This document shows, one piece after another, positions 44,561 to 55,475 of a stretch of 64,000 nucleotides of DNA. Origin of the DNA: Thelonectria olida (taxonomy: Eukaryota > Ascomycota > Sordariomycetes > Hypocreales > Nectriaceae); the NCBI GenBank assembly GCA_020736575.1, contig JAGPYM010000067.1, positions 52,178 to 116,177 on the forward strand, given 5' to 3'. The notes below the pieces were generated by a model. The model searched no databases, was not told the origin of the DNA, and saw only the letters and a program-made list of their open reading frames with translations. The translations under genes were made by a program, and so were the position numbers. How positions within the stretch are numbered: the stretch's first letter is position 1; the number at the start of each line of letters is the position of its first letter.

Positions 44561-46179
44561 TTGACAGCGCAGAAATAGATCCGTCTAATGCGAGTCCCTT
44601 TTCTTCAAGATTATGCTTCTAAACACAACAGTCGTAAACCCTTTATTAGCCCCTCAACAAACAGCAGCTAGGCCCAGGAGGGATACTTTGCCGTCACTAC
44701 TAGATGAAGCCGTAGCAACCAAACAGTCTTTAAGAATTAGTAGGATCGAGGTGTCCTACAATCTCACCCCAAGACATGCTCTGAAAATCTGCTCCACTAT
44801 CTCGGCCGGGGAGCCAGACCCACCAATGGATTTGCCTACGACCCGGCGATGGGAACAGGTGATCTGATTAGTGTCTTAATAGGACTGAATACTGGAGTCT
44901 GTTCTCTAATGGCTGGAAACACAGGCTTCCTTATTGTTTTAAGCGAGACATACAAAGGTATTGTTACACAACAAGTAGAAACCTTACCAATAACAATCAG
45001 AATGATAGCAGCTGAAGGCTGCGACCTAATGTTATTAACCCTTATCAATGATTTAGTTAACCAGGAAATTATCCCAACTACCAACACTGGTAGTAGCTTG
45101 AGGGGTACTACTATCCAAGTAAAGGCCTAATCTAACTATCAGTTTGAGACATCGAGGGGTTTTATTCACTAGCTCGTAAACCCGAGACTGTGACTGGGTT
45201 ATGTTATCAGTGGAATTATCGACCTAAGCTGGCTAGAGTCTCATCTGGTAATAGTCAAACACGCTTTTGAAGTAAACAAATATTGTTCACAGCTAAGGAA
45301 TGATGTTTAGTCTAAATCAATCGAGGCAGGTGACCCTTATGTCACGGCTCGAGCTATGACCGCATGATCTGACCTGGTAGAATAGAAGTACAACACTCTA
45401 AACTGTTGGATGGCTGGCGCTCTCCTGGGAGTCTGGGACTGACAGAACGAACACAGCAAAGCACCATGCAAAGTATAAGGTATAATCCAAGCCCTACTAA
45501 TAATGTTATTATTCGGCTATCGCTTTTCGACTACTAACACACTTGGCTACCTTAAGCCACACTTTAAGTATTGCCACGCGTAGCATCCCCGCTTCGGGGC
45601 CAACGCCTTGATCCTGCTTCTAACATGCCAAATAAGCCCACGATCCATGAGATAGGAATTTTACCGTCACATTCTGGGCCTTTTTGCGGAAAACATCTGG
45701 GTGTATTTGAGAGACCAAGCTGGTAAACATGAATGCAGATTGATACTGAGGGTGACCTGTGTGTTTTTTTTCACAAGCTGTGGACCCTTGGACCTATATC
45801 TCAATGATAATATATCGATTAAGAATATGGCTTGGAGAAAATAGGACATTATTTTCTGGGCTGAACTGGCTCTTAATCCTAAAATTAAGTTGACAAAGAA
45901 GCAAAAGTTAGTCAGTGAAAACATTTTTACTTAGTTCCATTGTCTTACAGTGACACCAGTCAGCTAGTCGGCTCTTAGCCAGTTGATATCACCTGTCAAC
46001 AAGGTACGGGCCTGGGGAGAAAACAAACACAGAGGCACAGCAAAGTAGTTAGGAACAGAATGTCTTGCCTAATCAGTAATAGTCCTTGCAGCATTGAGTA
46101 TACAACTTTTCAGCGTGGCTAAGCAGTGACTTTTGCACCAAGACCAGAACAAAGCTCGTACCCAAAAAATGGTATGCTG
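44561..46179. other. 1.6-kb interval without a recognised gene
   Basis: An open frame of about 94 codons at 44849-45130 (plus) starts MGTGDLISVLIGLNTGVCSL and matches no family I know. A TGTCACGGCTCGAGC word near 45340 resembles the start of many fungal gypsy LTRs, but no matching end or target duplication was found. The rest is unassigned. Confidence 0.35.
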
Positions 46180-47974
46180 TCACTCCTTCTCCATCTCCTC
46201 CTCCTTCGTAGGCTCCCCTCTCTCAGCCTTGACATGCTCGCCGTCAAAGAGGGCAGCGATGGCTTCGAGGGAGGGGCCCTTCGTCTCAACAAAGAACTGC
46301 CAGATGAAGACGATCTCGACGCAAAGCCAGGCCACGTAAACCAGGTAGAACTTCCAGCCAATAGCCTGCAATCCGATGGGGTTGACCAGGATGTTTATGA
46401 AGTTGCTGGCCTTGCCGAAGAACATGAGAAGAGAGAAACCCTTGGCTCGGATGGGATATGGAAGGACTTCAATAGGGTACGAGTAGAGGAGCGCGTTGAA
46501 AGCCAAGTTGAAAAAGAAGTAGAAGAGGAAGAGCATGGCGATAACGGCCTTTCCAGCGTGTATATTGCCATGGTCGTTGAACAGACCGGCACAGAGAGTC
46601 TGGGAGGCGAAGACTGCCAGCATGCCAAACCCAGAGGTGAGGAACTGGGTGCGGCGTTTGAGGCGGGCGGTGAGAAAGGCAGAAGCAACTGACGTAATCC
46701 AGTTGAAGATCATCAAGCAACCGTTGATAATATTCTTTTCTCGGGACTCGGTAATACCGACAGTTTCCAGTACTCGAACGAGGTAGTATCTACACCTAGT
46801 TAGCTGAAATTCCATAGCGCCAGAGGTGGAAAGACACTTACGAAACCAGTCCATTGCCGGACCACTGAGAAAATACACCAAGACAAACAACGATGACCAG
46901 CCTCTTACGGTTTCCAGGAGTAGTGAAAAAAGCCTTCCAGCCGGTCTCATTGTTGACCTCTGCTTCGATAATGCGACGCATTTGCTCGAACTCAAGGTTA
47001 ACGAGCTCATCGTTAGCATCGGCATTCGCGTGGTACTTGACCAGCACAGCCTTAGCTTCCTCAGCCCTACCCTTGGCGATCAACCAGCGGGGGGATTCAG
47101 GCAGACAGTAAACGCCAACCATCTGAAAGAGAGCAGGAGCAGCTTGCAGGAGAGATGGGATTCTCCAAGACCACTCATTAGGGATGTTGAAGGTACCAAA
47201 GGTGGTCCAGGCGGCTATGATAGCGCCAATGTACCAGGAGGTCTGGTACAGCGAGGTGATGACTTGACGCTCCTTAGGGTGGGCTAATTCACCAATAAGC
47301 ATGGGAGCGAAGGTGTTGGCAAAGACAATGCCGACTCCAATAATAAAGCGAGACGCCATAAACATGCCAACTTGAAGCGATGAGCGTTAGTAAAGAGGGA
47401 AAAAAGAGCTCTTGAAGGTCAGTGGAAACTTACGGTGAACGGAGGCACCCTGGATAATTCCACCGGCAGCCATGATGATAGAGCCAACGAAAATACCGGT
47501 ACGTCGACCCCAGCGATCACCGACTACAGAGATGAAAGGAGTAGCGAGGACACAACCAAGGGGCAAAATGGCAGACATGATACCAAGGAGACTTCCTCGA
47601 GGTTGGTTAAAATCTGAAGCAGAAGAAAAGATCAGTCTCGGTCACCATGACACAATCAGTCGAATTGAATAGAGCTCGATAAAAGGATTCTTACAGTCGT
47701 CCCAACTTGGCACTGCCTGGAGACCGTTCATCATGGCACCGTCAAAACCGAGGGTGACAGCAGGGACCAAGCATCCTGGGATCATGAGAAGGTACAGGGT
47801 GAGCAGATTTCGATTGCGGTAGAAGGGCGGACAGTCGTTGGCGAGCTGCTGGATACGCTCGCCGGTGTCCAAGACATCAGCGTCCAAGCCTGGAGTGCCC
47901 TTCTCCACAAAGGAGCTACTTGGCAGCTCCTTGTCAGTACTCTGCCTGGCCATCGGATTTGCTGTCCGCTTCAT
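46180..47974 (-). CDS. MFS disaccharide-type sugar transporter (lactose/cellobiose permease branch), 532 aa
   Basis: Exons 47974-47695, 47613-47434, 47370-46842 and 46789-46180 (1,599 nt); introns of 81, 63 and 52 nt keep frame. The N-terminal tail is hydrophilic. Markers are TLGFDGAMMNGLQ, ISVVGDRWGRRTG, MASRFIIGVGIVFANTFAPM, LPESPRWLIAKGR, FFNLAFNALLYSYPIEVLPY and FFVETKGPSLEAIAALFDGE. The ETKG(P)SLE...FDGE ending is typical of the LAC12/cellodextrin-type branch of fungal porters. Its ATG is 904 bp from the divergent GH3 beta-glucosidase, so import of a beta-linked disaccharide followed by intracellular hydrolysis is the likely role. Confidence 0.88.
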
Positions 47975-48878
47975 TCAAGGGCAGATGAAATTCAAGAAGA
48001 GATCGAGTAGTGAGTAAAGGAGAAGCGAGTAGTGGATTGTCTGTCTCGAACCCCAACTTGCTGGGCATCAACCCACCTTTTATGCCTGCAGGAAAGCTGG
48101 GGATAGATGACTGGGGTCAACGCTCGATGCTGGCTCAGCTAAAAGCCCAATCTGCGTATTCTATACTCCCCACAAAGTTAACCACTGGTCCAATACAGAG
48201 GTATGCGGGGAAGAGATGCGGAGTGCCTCCCTACCCCGGAACGTCATGGCCCCGTGGGCAAGAATCTAGTGACCACATCATGCACACATGAGCCGCACAT
48301 TTTGCGCTCCCCCTGCCAGCTTCTTGTTAAACTGTTGGAGCTCGCCTCCCCCCCGGTGAAAGCAAATCGAGACAAAGAAGTCGGCATTGCGTTGCCCTCA
48401 ACATGCATAGGCGATCTTTCCTTATACAAATGGGGGATGATTGGAAAGCCCGAGATCAGAGCCATCGTTCAGTGCCTGAAACGTTGACCCAAGAACTCTT
48501 TCAAACGATACTCCCGGTGTTGTGTTTTCTGAAACCCCACCGCCGGGTTTCCGAGCCCAAGTTTGCATGGCTATGCGGAGTTGGTTGTTCGTTGTTCGGG
48601 TACTTGCCGAACGTAAACTATTGGACGCCGGCCTTGGAACAGCGCATGCAGCGCTTTTAGCGGTATCACCTTCTCCAACCTTTCTCAGGTTTGCGTACGA
48701 GCCTCATATTCCCCGGATAAGCCCCGAAGCCCTGAAAACCAGAAGAGAGCGCCCATATTTATCGAAAACTACAAGTTGAGCGCTGTCCCTCACACGTCGC
48801 CACAGTGTGTGCGAACCCCCGCATGATTTACTACCTTTGCTTCTTTGTCCGAATCTATTTCAGTCACTACAAAAAATC
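47975..48878. promoter_or_regulatory. divergent promoter, MFS transporter / GH3 beta-glucosidase
   Basis: 904 bp between divergent ATGs with no coding frame. It contains two CTGGGG hexamers at 48097-48102 and 48111-48116. Closely paired SYGGRG sites in direct orientation are the arrangement favoured by the carbon-catabolite repressor CreA/CRE1, so both genes may be glucose-repressed. Binding itself is inference. Confidence 0.5.
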
Positions 48879-51649
48879 ATGGCCAACGAGACGTATCTCC
48901 TCGACCGCCTCACGGTGGAAGAGAAGGTGCAGCTGTTGTCAGCAGTTGATTGGTGGCGTACTCACACATTAAAGAGAGATGATGTGTTCATTCCCCATAT
49001 CAAGGTACCTTGCTAGTGCCAGCCTCATTATCTCATCAAGGCATTAACCATGGCAGATGTCTGATGGCCCTAACGGGGCTCGAGGCGAGAGCTACGTAAG
49101 CGGCATTACTGCAGCTTGCTTTCCATGCTCGACTTGCGTAGGCGCCACCTTCGATGTTGACAGAGTCCATCAACTAGGCGAGGAAATCGCCAAAGAAACA
49201 ATGACAAAGTCAGCCAATGTAATTCTGGCTCCAACTATGAATATTATCCGATCTCCCCTGGGTGAGCTTATCCTGGCCGTGTCTGAGTTCGGTAATGCTT
49301 ATCGGGGCGTGTCCAGGGGGACGAAACTATGAGACGTATTCCGAAGACCCGTACGTCATAGGAACTCTGGCCGCTGCCTTCGTCAATGGTAAGACTGCGA
49401 TTTGAAACTCTTATTAGGACCTGCTTCTCACAGTCATTCAAGGCTGCCAATCACAGGGAATCGCGGCGACACCCAAGCACTTTGTTGCAAATGACTCAGA
49501 GAAGCGTCGCACAAAGATGACGTCAGAGGTTGACGAGCAAACCCTCCGGGAGATATATATGCTCCCATTTCAGCTTGTGTTCCGTGATTCAGATCCATGG
49601 TGTTTGATGACATCGTAAGTCTCCTTTTCCGCTGGAAGCCACGGGGTGAAAGCTAAATATGAGACTTGATGTAGTTACAATAGAGTCAACGGAGACTATT
49701 GTGCCGAGAGTCATCGACTGATCGAAGAGATTCTCAGAAAAGAATGGCGCTTTTCAGGCGTTGTTGTCTCAGACTGGCTTGGCACATATTCGACTGCCAA
49801 GGCTGTCAATTCCGGCTTGGACCTGGAGATGCCGGGCCCAACGAGGTGGCGAGGCCTGAAGCTTCTCAAGGAGATTGAAAATGCTTCTGTATCCATTGAG
49901 GCAGTCGATCGAAGTGTCGAGAGAATCCTGGCCCTGGCCAGGAAGACTGGTCGCTTTGAGGACCCGGAAGAGACGCCGGAAAGGTCGGCTCTGGACCACG
50001 ACCGAATGAAGTTCATCACGAATCTTGCTGCCGAGGGAGCCGTTCTCCTCAAGAACGATGGTGGTCTGTTGCCACTTCCGCCTGGTGTACGCGTGGCCGT
50101 GATAGGTCATCATGCAGCCAATCCCGCCATTGGCGGCGGCGGAAGCGCCAAAGTTCTTGCTCCGCACATCGTGTCTCCACTCGACGCTCTCAAGAAATCT
50201 GGCTTGGAATGCCGGCATGCCCCGGGTGTTCCTGTACATGCAACCGTTCCACATTTTGAGGCTGTTGCTATCTCGGCAATCGACGGCGCCGAATCGGGCC
50301 AGGGAGACCAGAAGGCTCTCCCAATTTTGCTTCAGTGGTTCAACGGTTCGATTATCGGCCAAAACGAGGTCTATCAGCAAAGGACCGCCGTTGCGGAGTA
50401 CATGATTAAGGAAGCATGGCCCGAATTTCTCGACCGTGACTACTGCACTCGCATGTCGTTTGCACTCAGTCCAAGCAGCAGTGGAGACCACATCTTCTCG
50501 GTTATCACTACCGGAGCTGCGAGGGTCTTTGTCAACGGTAAAGAGGTCTACTACCGAGCACAAGAGCCTGTTCTCCAGCCGGAGTCGTTTTACTTCTACA
50601 AGGCCAAAATCGAGCACAAGTTTCGTCTTTGGATGGCCACGGATCAGACCGTCAAGGTCGAAATTCATTCATGGGCAGCTGACGCAGACGTGCTGGCTCG
50701 AGTTGCTGGCACAGTGTTTCAGGGCTCGTCGCTCCGCTTTATGGAATACATCAATATACCAAAGGCTATCGAGGACGCCGCTGTGGTTGCTGCCGAAGCT
50801 GATGTAGCCGTTGTTTTTGTTGGCAACACGAACGAAATAGAGTCAGAGGGTTACGACCGCGAGACCATGGATTTGACAGAAGACCAGTACTCGCTTGTTT
50901 CTGCGGTTGCTGCTCGGAATCCCAAGACTGTTGTGGTCAATTTCTCCGGTTCTCCGGTAACGGTCGCTCCGTTCATCGACCATATTCCCGTGTTCTTGCA
51001 AGCCTGGTTTGCTGGCCAAGAATGCGGCAACTCCGTCGCCAAGGTTCTGACTGGTGCCATTAATCCTTGTGGAAAGCTCCCCATGTCATGGCCTCGCAAG
51101 AATGAGGATAACCCGGCTTATAAGAACTTCCCGTGCGACGACAATGACGTGCTTCACTACGAAGAAATGCTCAGGGTTGGCTATCGCTTTTACGACGAAC
51201 AAGATACGCCTAATCCCCAGTTCCACTTCGGATATGGCCTTTCATACACGACTTTTGAACTGTTCAGTCTTAAGATGGACAGTGCCGAGTTCGGCGAGCC
51301 AAACGACACCAAGGTTATTCTCGCTTGCGAGGCGGGCAACACCGGCTCAAAGGCTGGTAAGGCTGTCGTGCAGATTTATGTTTCGTACAACGGAGCTTCG
51401 ACTGGACCGCATCACCCTCGCCCCCCGAAGGAGTTGAAGTCCTTCAAGAAGCTCCACTTGGAACCAGGAGAGCGGCGAGGGGTGGAGTTTGCCCTTGACA
51501 AGTACGCATTTAGCTTCTTTGACGCCCAGAAAGGTCAATGGAAGCTTCAGGGAGGAACCTATACGGCCCATGCTAGCTTCTCGTCTGCGGAAATGCCGCT
51601 GTCTGTTGAGCTCAATGTTCCGACATCACACTATTGGAATGGTATTTAG
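48879..51649 (+). CDS. GH3 beta-glucosidase with PA14 insert, 849 aa
   Basis: Exons 48879-49004, 49057-49261, 49317-49388, 49443-49614 and 49675-51649 (2,550 nt). There is no signal peptide, so it is probably intracellular. The (beta/alpha)8 domain has MSDGPNGARG, GRNYETYSEDPY, PKHFVANDSE and VVVSDW with nucleophile D225. The second domain has AVLLKNDGGLLPLP and IGGGGSAKV. A PA14-type insert follows (DHIFSVITTGAARVFVNGKE). NEIESEGYDRETM near residue 583 should hold the acid/base Glu, and a fibronectin-III-like domain (FHFGYGLSYTTFE...) ends the protein. Length, D225 and PA14 position agree with Kluyveromyces marxianus BglI. It hydrolyses cellobiose or aryl-beta-glucosides imported by the divergent transporter. 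Confidence 0.9.
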
Positions 51650-52372
51650 GAGCAAGCTAAATGATCATAATAGTTGGAAGTTGGGTAGCCATACGTAAAA
51701 AAAAAAGAATCAGCATGCAACACAGGCAAACCTGTCCGCAGTATTTATTCATGTAGAGCACTGCCAAATAGTCCAGATATTGTTTATTTACTTGTACAAA
51801 GGCTGACACGGAATGTCCGACTTCAGATAGCAGACCTCCCAATTCTCAAGAAGGGGTGTGGCTCCGAATTGGCGATCAAAGAAGCGGCTAAACCAACGGA
51901 AGTCAGCTCCTACTTTGTCAACTTTTCCATTTATGTCTCCTCCACCATCCCGGGTAGCGGTGCATCTCCGTGGTGAGCGGATCGTGGAGCGTCACCATCA
52001 TCCTCGACGGGAAGGCCCCGAGAAGCCGGTCGAGATGGGCTGATTTGGTTACTGTTGTCTTAACAAATGTCGAGGATTAGCGCGATGATGTTCGATTACA
52101 GTCAGTCATGAGTCTTTAAACTTACTATTGTAAGTAGACAATACTCGCTCCCACAAGGTCTTTAGCGACTGATGGATTCCGCGGCATGTTTTCTCATGTC
52201 ACTACCGACCTTCTGGAGCTCCCGGACCTGACTCTGTAGGGACACTCTCGGATGCTCCCGAAGTGCTACGGACGCGGTCGGGAACTTCCCGGGCCAGCTC
52301 CACTACATCAAGCAGGGGTTTGTGCCATAAAAAACCCGCTGAGAAGAGAACCAGTTACTCGTTTTCGAGAAG
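51650..52372. other. intergenic with a possible regulator remnant
   Basis: No intact gene. The only readable piece is the coiled-coil scrap at about 52195-52260. Confidence 0.4.
52190..52262 (-). pseudogene. possible remnant of a Zn2Cys6 regulator coil
   Basis: The minus strand reads VSLQSQVRELQKVGSDM, like the linker coil SLQRQVQELRQVVKDF of the regulator at 35217-38007. At the DNA level the plus-strand stretch around GGAGCTCCCGGACCTGAC matches GGAGCTCCTGGACCTGGC near 37700. No cysteine cluster is found upstream, so only a scrap survives. Confidence 0.3.
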
Positions 52373-54586
52373 ATGTCCACAATCGGCGCATATTTGTGCA
52401 CTATGTTCAATAGCAAGGGTTTTATCGGCTTCAGGGCCGTTGGAAGCTGCAATGCGGCACCTGCTCGCCCGCACATCCGATCTGTGGCTAGGTCCCTGAG
52501 GTGGGAGTCAAGAAGAGGTTATGCAGCCTCTAATATTGGCGTCGTGACCTATAAGGCGCCACCTAAGGGGGCCGTACCTACCTTGCGCTACTGTTGTCAA
52601 CTACAGCAGCTGGAGCTGGAGGATGGTTGATCAGCGAGAGTAGACAGACGGCTGATGACTCTCGAATTGTGTATGCGACCAGGCCTGAGATGAAGCGTGT
52701 AAGTCCGTATTCCGTTACCACCGTGGCCAAGAAAGATCCCACACTTTCATAGTTGTTATTTGGCTTGCGATAAGATTAGCCCCTGCTAACTTGCTTTCAC
52801 ACGAGCATAGGCTGTCAAGGAACTCGAAGCCATTCTCGGCGAAGACAACGTTAGCATAGACGACGAGATCCTCCAGGCCCATGGATATTCAGAATGGTCA
52901 AGCATCAACGTGGATCGCCTGCCAGTGGCAGTAGTATATCCAAGTTCGACTGAGGATGTGTCGAAGATCGCTAAAGTGTGCCATGCGTACCGCGTGCCAA
53001 TGAGTGAGTATCTGCCACTTCTGACTTTGATTACAGCAATCATGAAAGCATTCAGTTAATATGAAACTAGTCCCTTACTCCGGCGGATCAAGTGTAGAAG
53101 GCCATTTCTCTGCTCCATTTGGCGGCATCAGCGTCGACTTCTATAATATGAGTCAAGTTTTGGAGTTCCAAAAAGAAGAGTAAGTTGGAGTAATTATCCT
53201 GGTGCTCAAACTTCCAATATCTAACATGTAAAAGCATGAATATTCGGGTTCAGCCTTCTGTGTCCTGGATGGACCTTAATGAGAAGATCAAGGAAAGCGG
53301 CCTGTTTTTCCCGATTGACCCGGGACCATCTGTAAGTGCACGCTGTTCCTCTGTGGCTGCTTGGACTAAGAAATGATAGGCGCAAATTGGTGGCATGGTA
53401 GGCACAAACTGCAGGTGCGTATTACAATGAAGCAATGGGCCCAGGAGACTAACTTGAGAAGTGGCACAAACGCTGTGCGATATGGGACCATGAGAGACTG
53501 GGTTGTCAACCTAACAGTCGTCCTGAGTGACGGGACGATCCTCAAAACCCGCAAAAGGCCCAGGTATAGATGCACGAAACTCATGCACTGGAAGCGCACC
53601 GCTAATAGCAAGAAAACAAATAGAAAATCCTCGGCTGGCTACAGCCTCAACGCCCTGTTCGTTGGGTCTGAAGGGACTTTGGGTTTTGTAACAGAGGTAA
53701 CATTAAAGCTCGCCACCATTCCAGAGGAGAACGGGGTAGCAGTTATTGCATTCAATACCATCAAGGATGCTGCGAGCATGGCCGTTGATGTCATCCACAA
53801 GGGCATTCCCGTTGGCGCCGTCGAGATCCTCGACGAGGTTCAGATGAACGTTATTAACCGCGTCGGCGCGACCGGAAGGGTGTGGAAGGAGGCGCCAACG
53901 CTCTTTTTCAAGTTCGGTGGAACTAAGGTCGGTGTAGTAGACAGCATTAACCAAGTGCGCCAGATCGCGAACAAGTACAGCAAACTTGATTTTCAGTTTG
54001 AGAATGACGCAGAGAAGCAGGAACAGCTTTGGTCTGCTAGAAAAGAGGCCCTATGGAGCATGCTCTCATTGCGGGAGTCTGGCAACGAAGTTTGGTCGAC
54101 AGATGTCGCCGTACCGCTGTCTAGAGTTGCTGAGTTGATCGGTAAGCACACACACAAGCTGCCCACCCCTAGACGTAAACTAATCAAGTTGCCATGGCAG
54201 AGTTGTCTAAGAAAGACCTTGATGGACTTGGGCTGTTTGGGAGTATTCTGGGGCATGTTGGCGATGGAAATTTTCACGAAACGATCTTGTTCGATGGTAA
54301 CAAGGAACGCGCTGCTGTGGAGGATGCCGTGCACAAGATGGTCCATCGCGCTCTCGACATGGAGGGAACTTGCACGGTCAGTACAAGCTCCTCAACCAAA
54401 TTCACCTTTGTGGTCACTGACTATGTATGATGACAGGGCGAACATGGCATTGGTCTTGGTAAAAAGGAGTTTCTACGTGAGGAACTGGGTGAGGCACCGC
54501 TTCAGGTCATGAGGTCCATCAAGAGAAGTCTAGACCCACACTGGTTGATGAACCCGGGCAAGATCTTCGACCCTGAAGACAAATAG
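52373..54586 (+). CDS. mitochondrial D-lactate dehydrogenase (cytochrome) type FAD enzyme, N-terminal frameshift
   Basis: Exons 52373-52698 (disrupted), 52811-53003, 53071-53179, 53235-53331, 53380-53414, 53462-53563, 53624-54141, 54201-54376 and 54437-54586. The N-terminus looks like a mitochondrial presequence (IRSVARSLRWESRRGYAA). The FAD_binding_4 domain has IPYSGGSSVEGHF and FPIDPGPSAQIGGMVGTNCS. The C-terminal FAD-oxidase domain has KSSAGYSLNALFVGSEGTLG, LGHVGDGNFHE and EGTCTGEHGIGLGKKEF, ending PHWLMNPGKIF. The family oxidises D-lactate, passing electrons to cytochrome c. In exon 1 the membrane-anchor reading (LALLLSTTAAAGAGGWLIS) lies one frame off the presequence, implying a lost base near 52590 or an unusual splice. 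All later exons are intact. Confidence 0.75.
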
Positions 54587-55475
54587 ACGTGAAGGGTTGG
54601 GAATGAAAAAGCCGGACACACAGCATTCACAATGTTATTGTTGGGACATTACCCAGGGCACACTGGCGTACAACGCAATGGGGATACACCAAGTGTAAGG
54701 CCCCATAAGTGGGCTGCGAGGTAAGCATTGTGTCGAAGGCTGAAGATGCAGAGCCGGGAGACTGGGTGATGCTGTGAACTGACGGGCAAGGGGCGCCTGG
54801 CCGATGGTCAAGGCAGCAATAGAGGCCGCAAGGAGGCAAGGCTCGCAGTTCGTACCGTACTCAAGAAGCCAGCATTTTAGCTTCCGTGGTCTAGAAATGC
54901 TTCATCATTAATAGTGAGCTGCATAGAAGCTGAATTAGGCACGTCGGTACTCTGTGCAAGCGTTACGAAGCACTATAATGCACCTATTTTGGGGTGGGAG
55001 TAGGGCAGGTTTCCAAGCTTGCTCTTCTCCTTGGCTGCTTGATACTCGCAGCTTTTACGAGATTAGAACTGGTAAAGTCAGTTTGATTCTAGCTATGAAT
55101 TTGATACGGTTATCTCACGCTTTCAGGGTTACTCATGCAACAGGGAAATGACCAACCCACATAGCTTATCGTGGCAGGGAGGACTGGCCCTTGTATTAAC
55201 TGTCGGGAAGCATCCGTCTCGGGATTGGGCCGTGTCTAATGATGGATTCTTTGAACTCCAACTAAAGAGGCAGTACTTGTGCCCGCATCACAAGAAATGT
55301 ACTGATATCTAACGGCCGCACGTTCCTAAAAAGGGAAATTAATTAGTGCAAGCCTAGCCCGACCTCGACATTATCATGGCCTACAAATACACCTACTCCT
55401 CCTGCACTCTTGTTGTCTGTCCCCGGGTAACAGTTGGGAATCGAATCTGCAACTGCGACAATTCATTCATTGAGT
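54587..55475. other. intergenic between D-LDH and amidase genes
   Basis: No supported gene. The right end should contain the amidase promoter. Confidence 0.4.

Noticed and set aside
45340..45700. Solo gypsy LTR beginning TGTCACGG
   Set aside because: Only a start-like word was found. There was no matching terminal inverted dinucleotide, target duplication or second copy in the window.
50112..50807. Alternative-frame open stretches inside the GH3 gene
   Set aside because: They overlap conserved GH3 sequence in another frame and contain no domain of their own.
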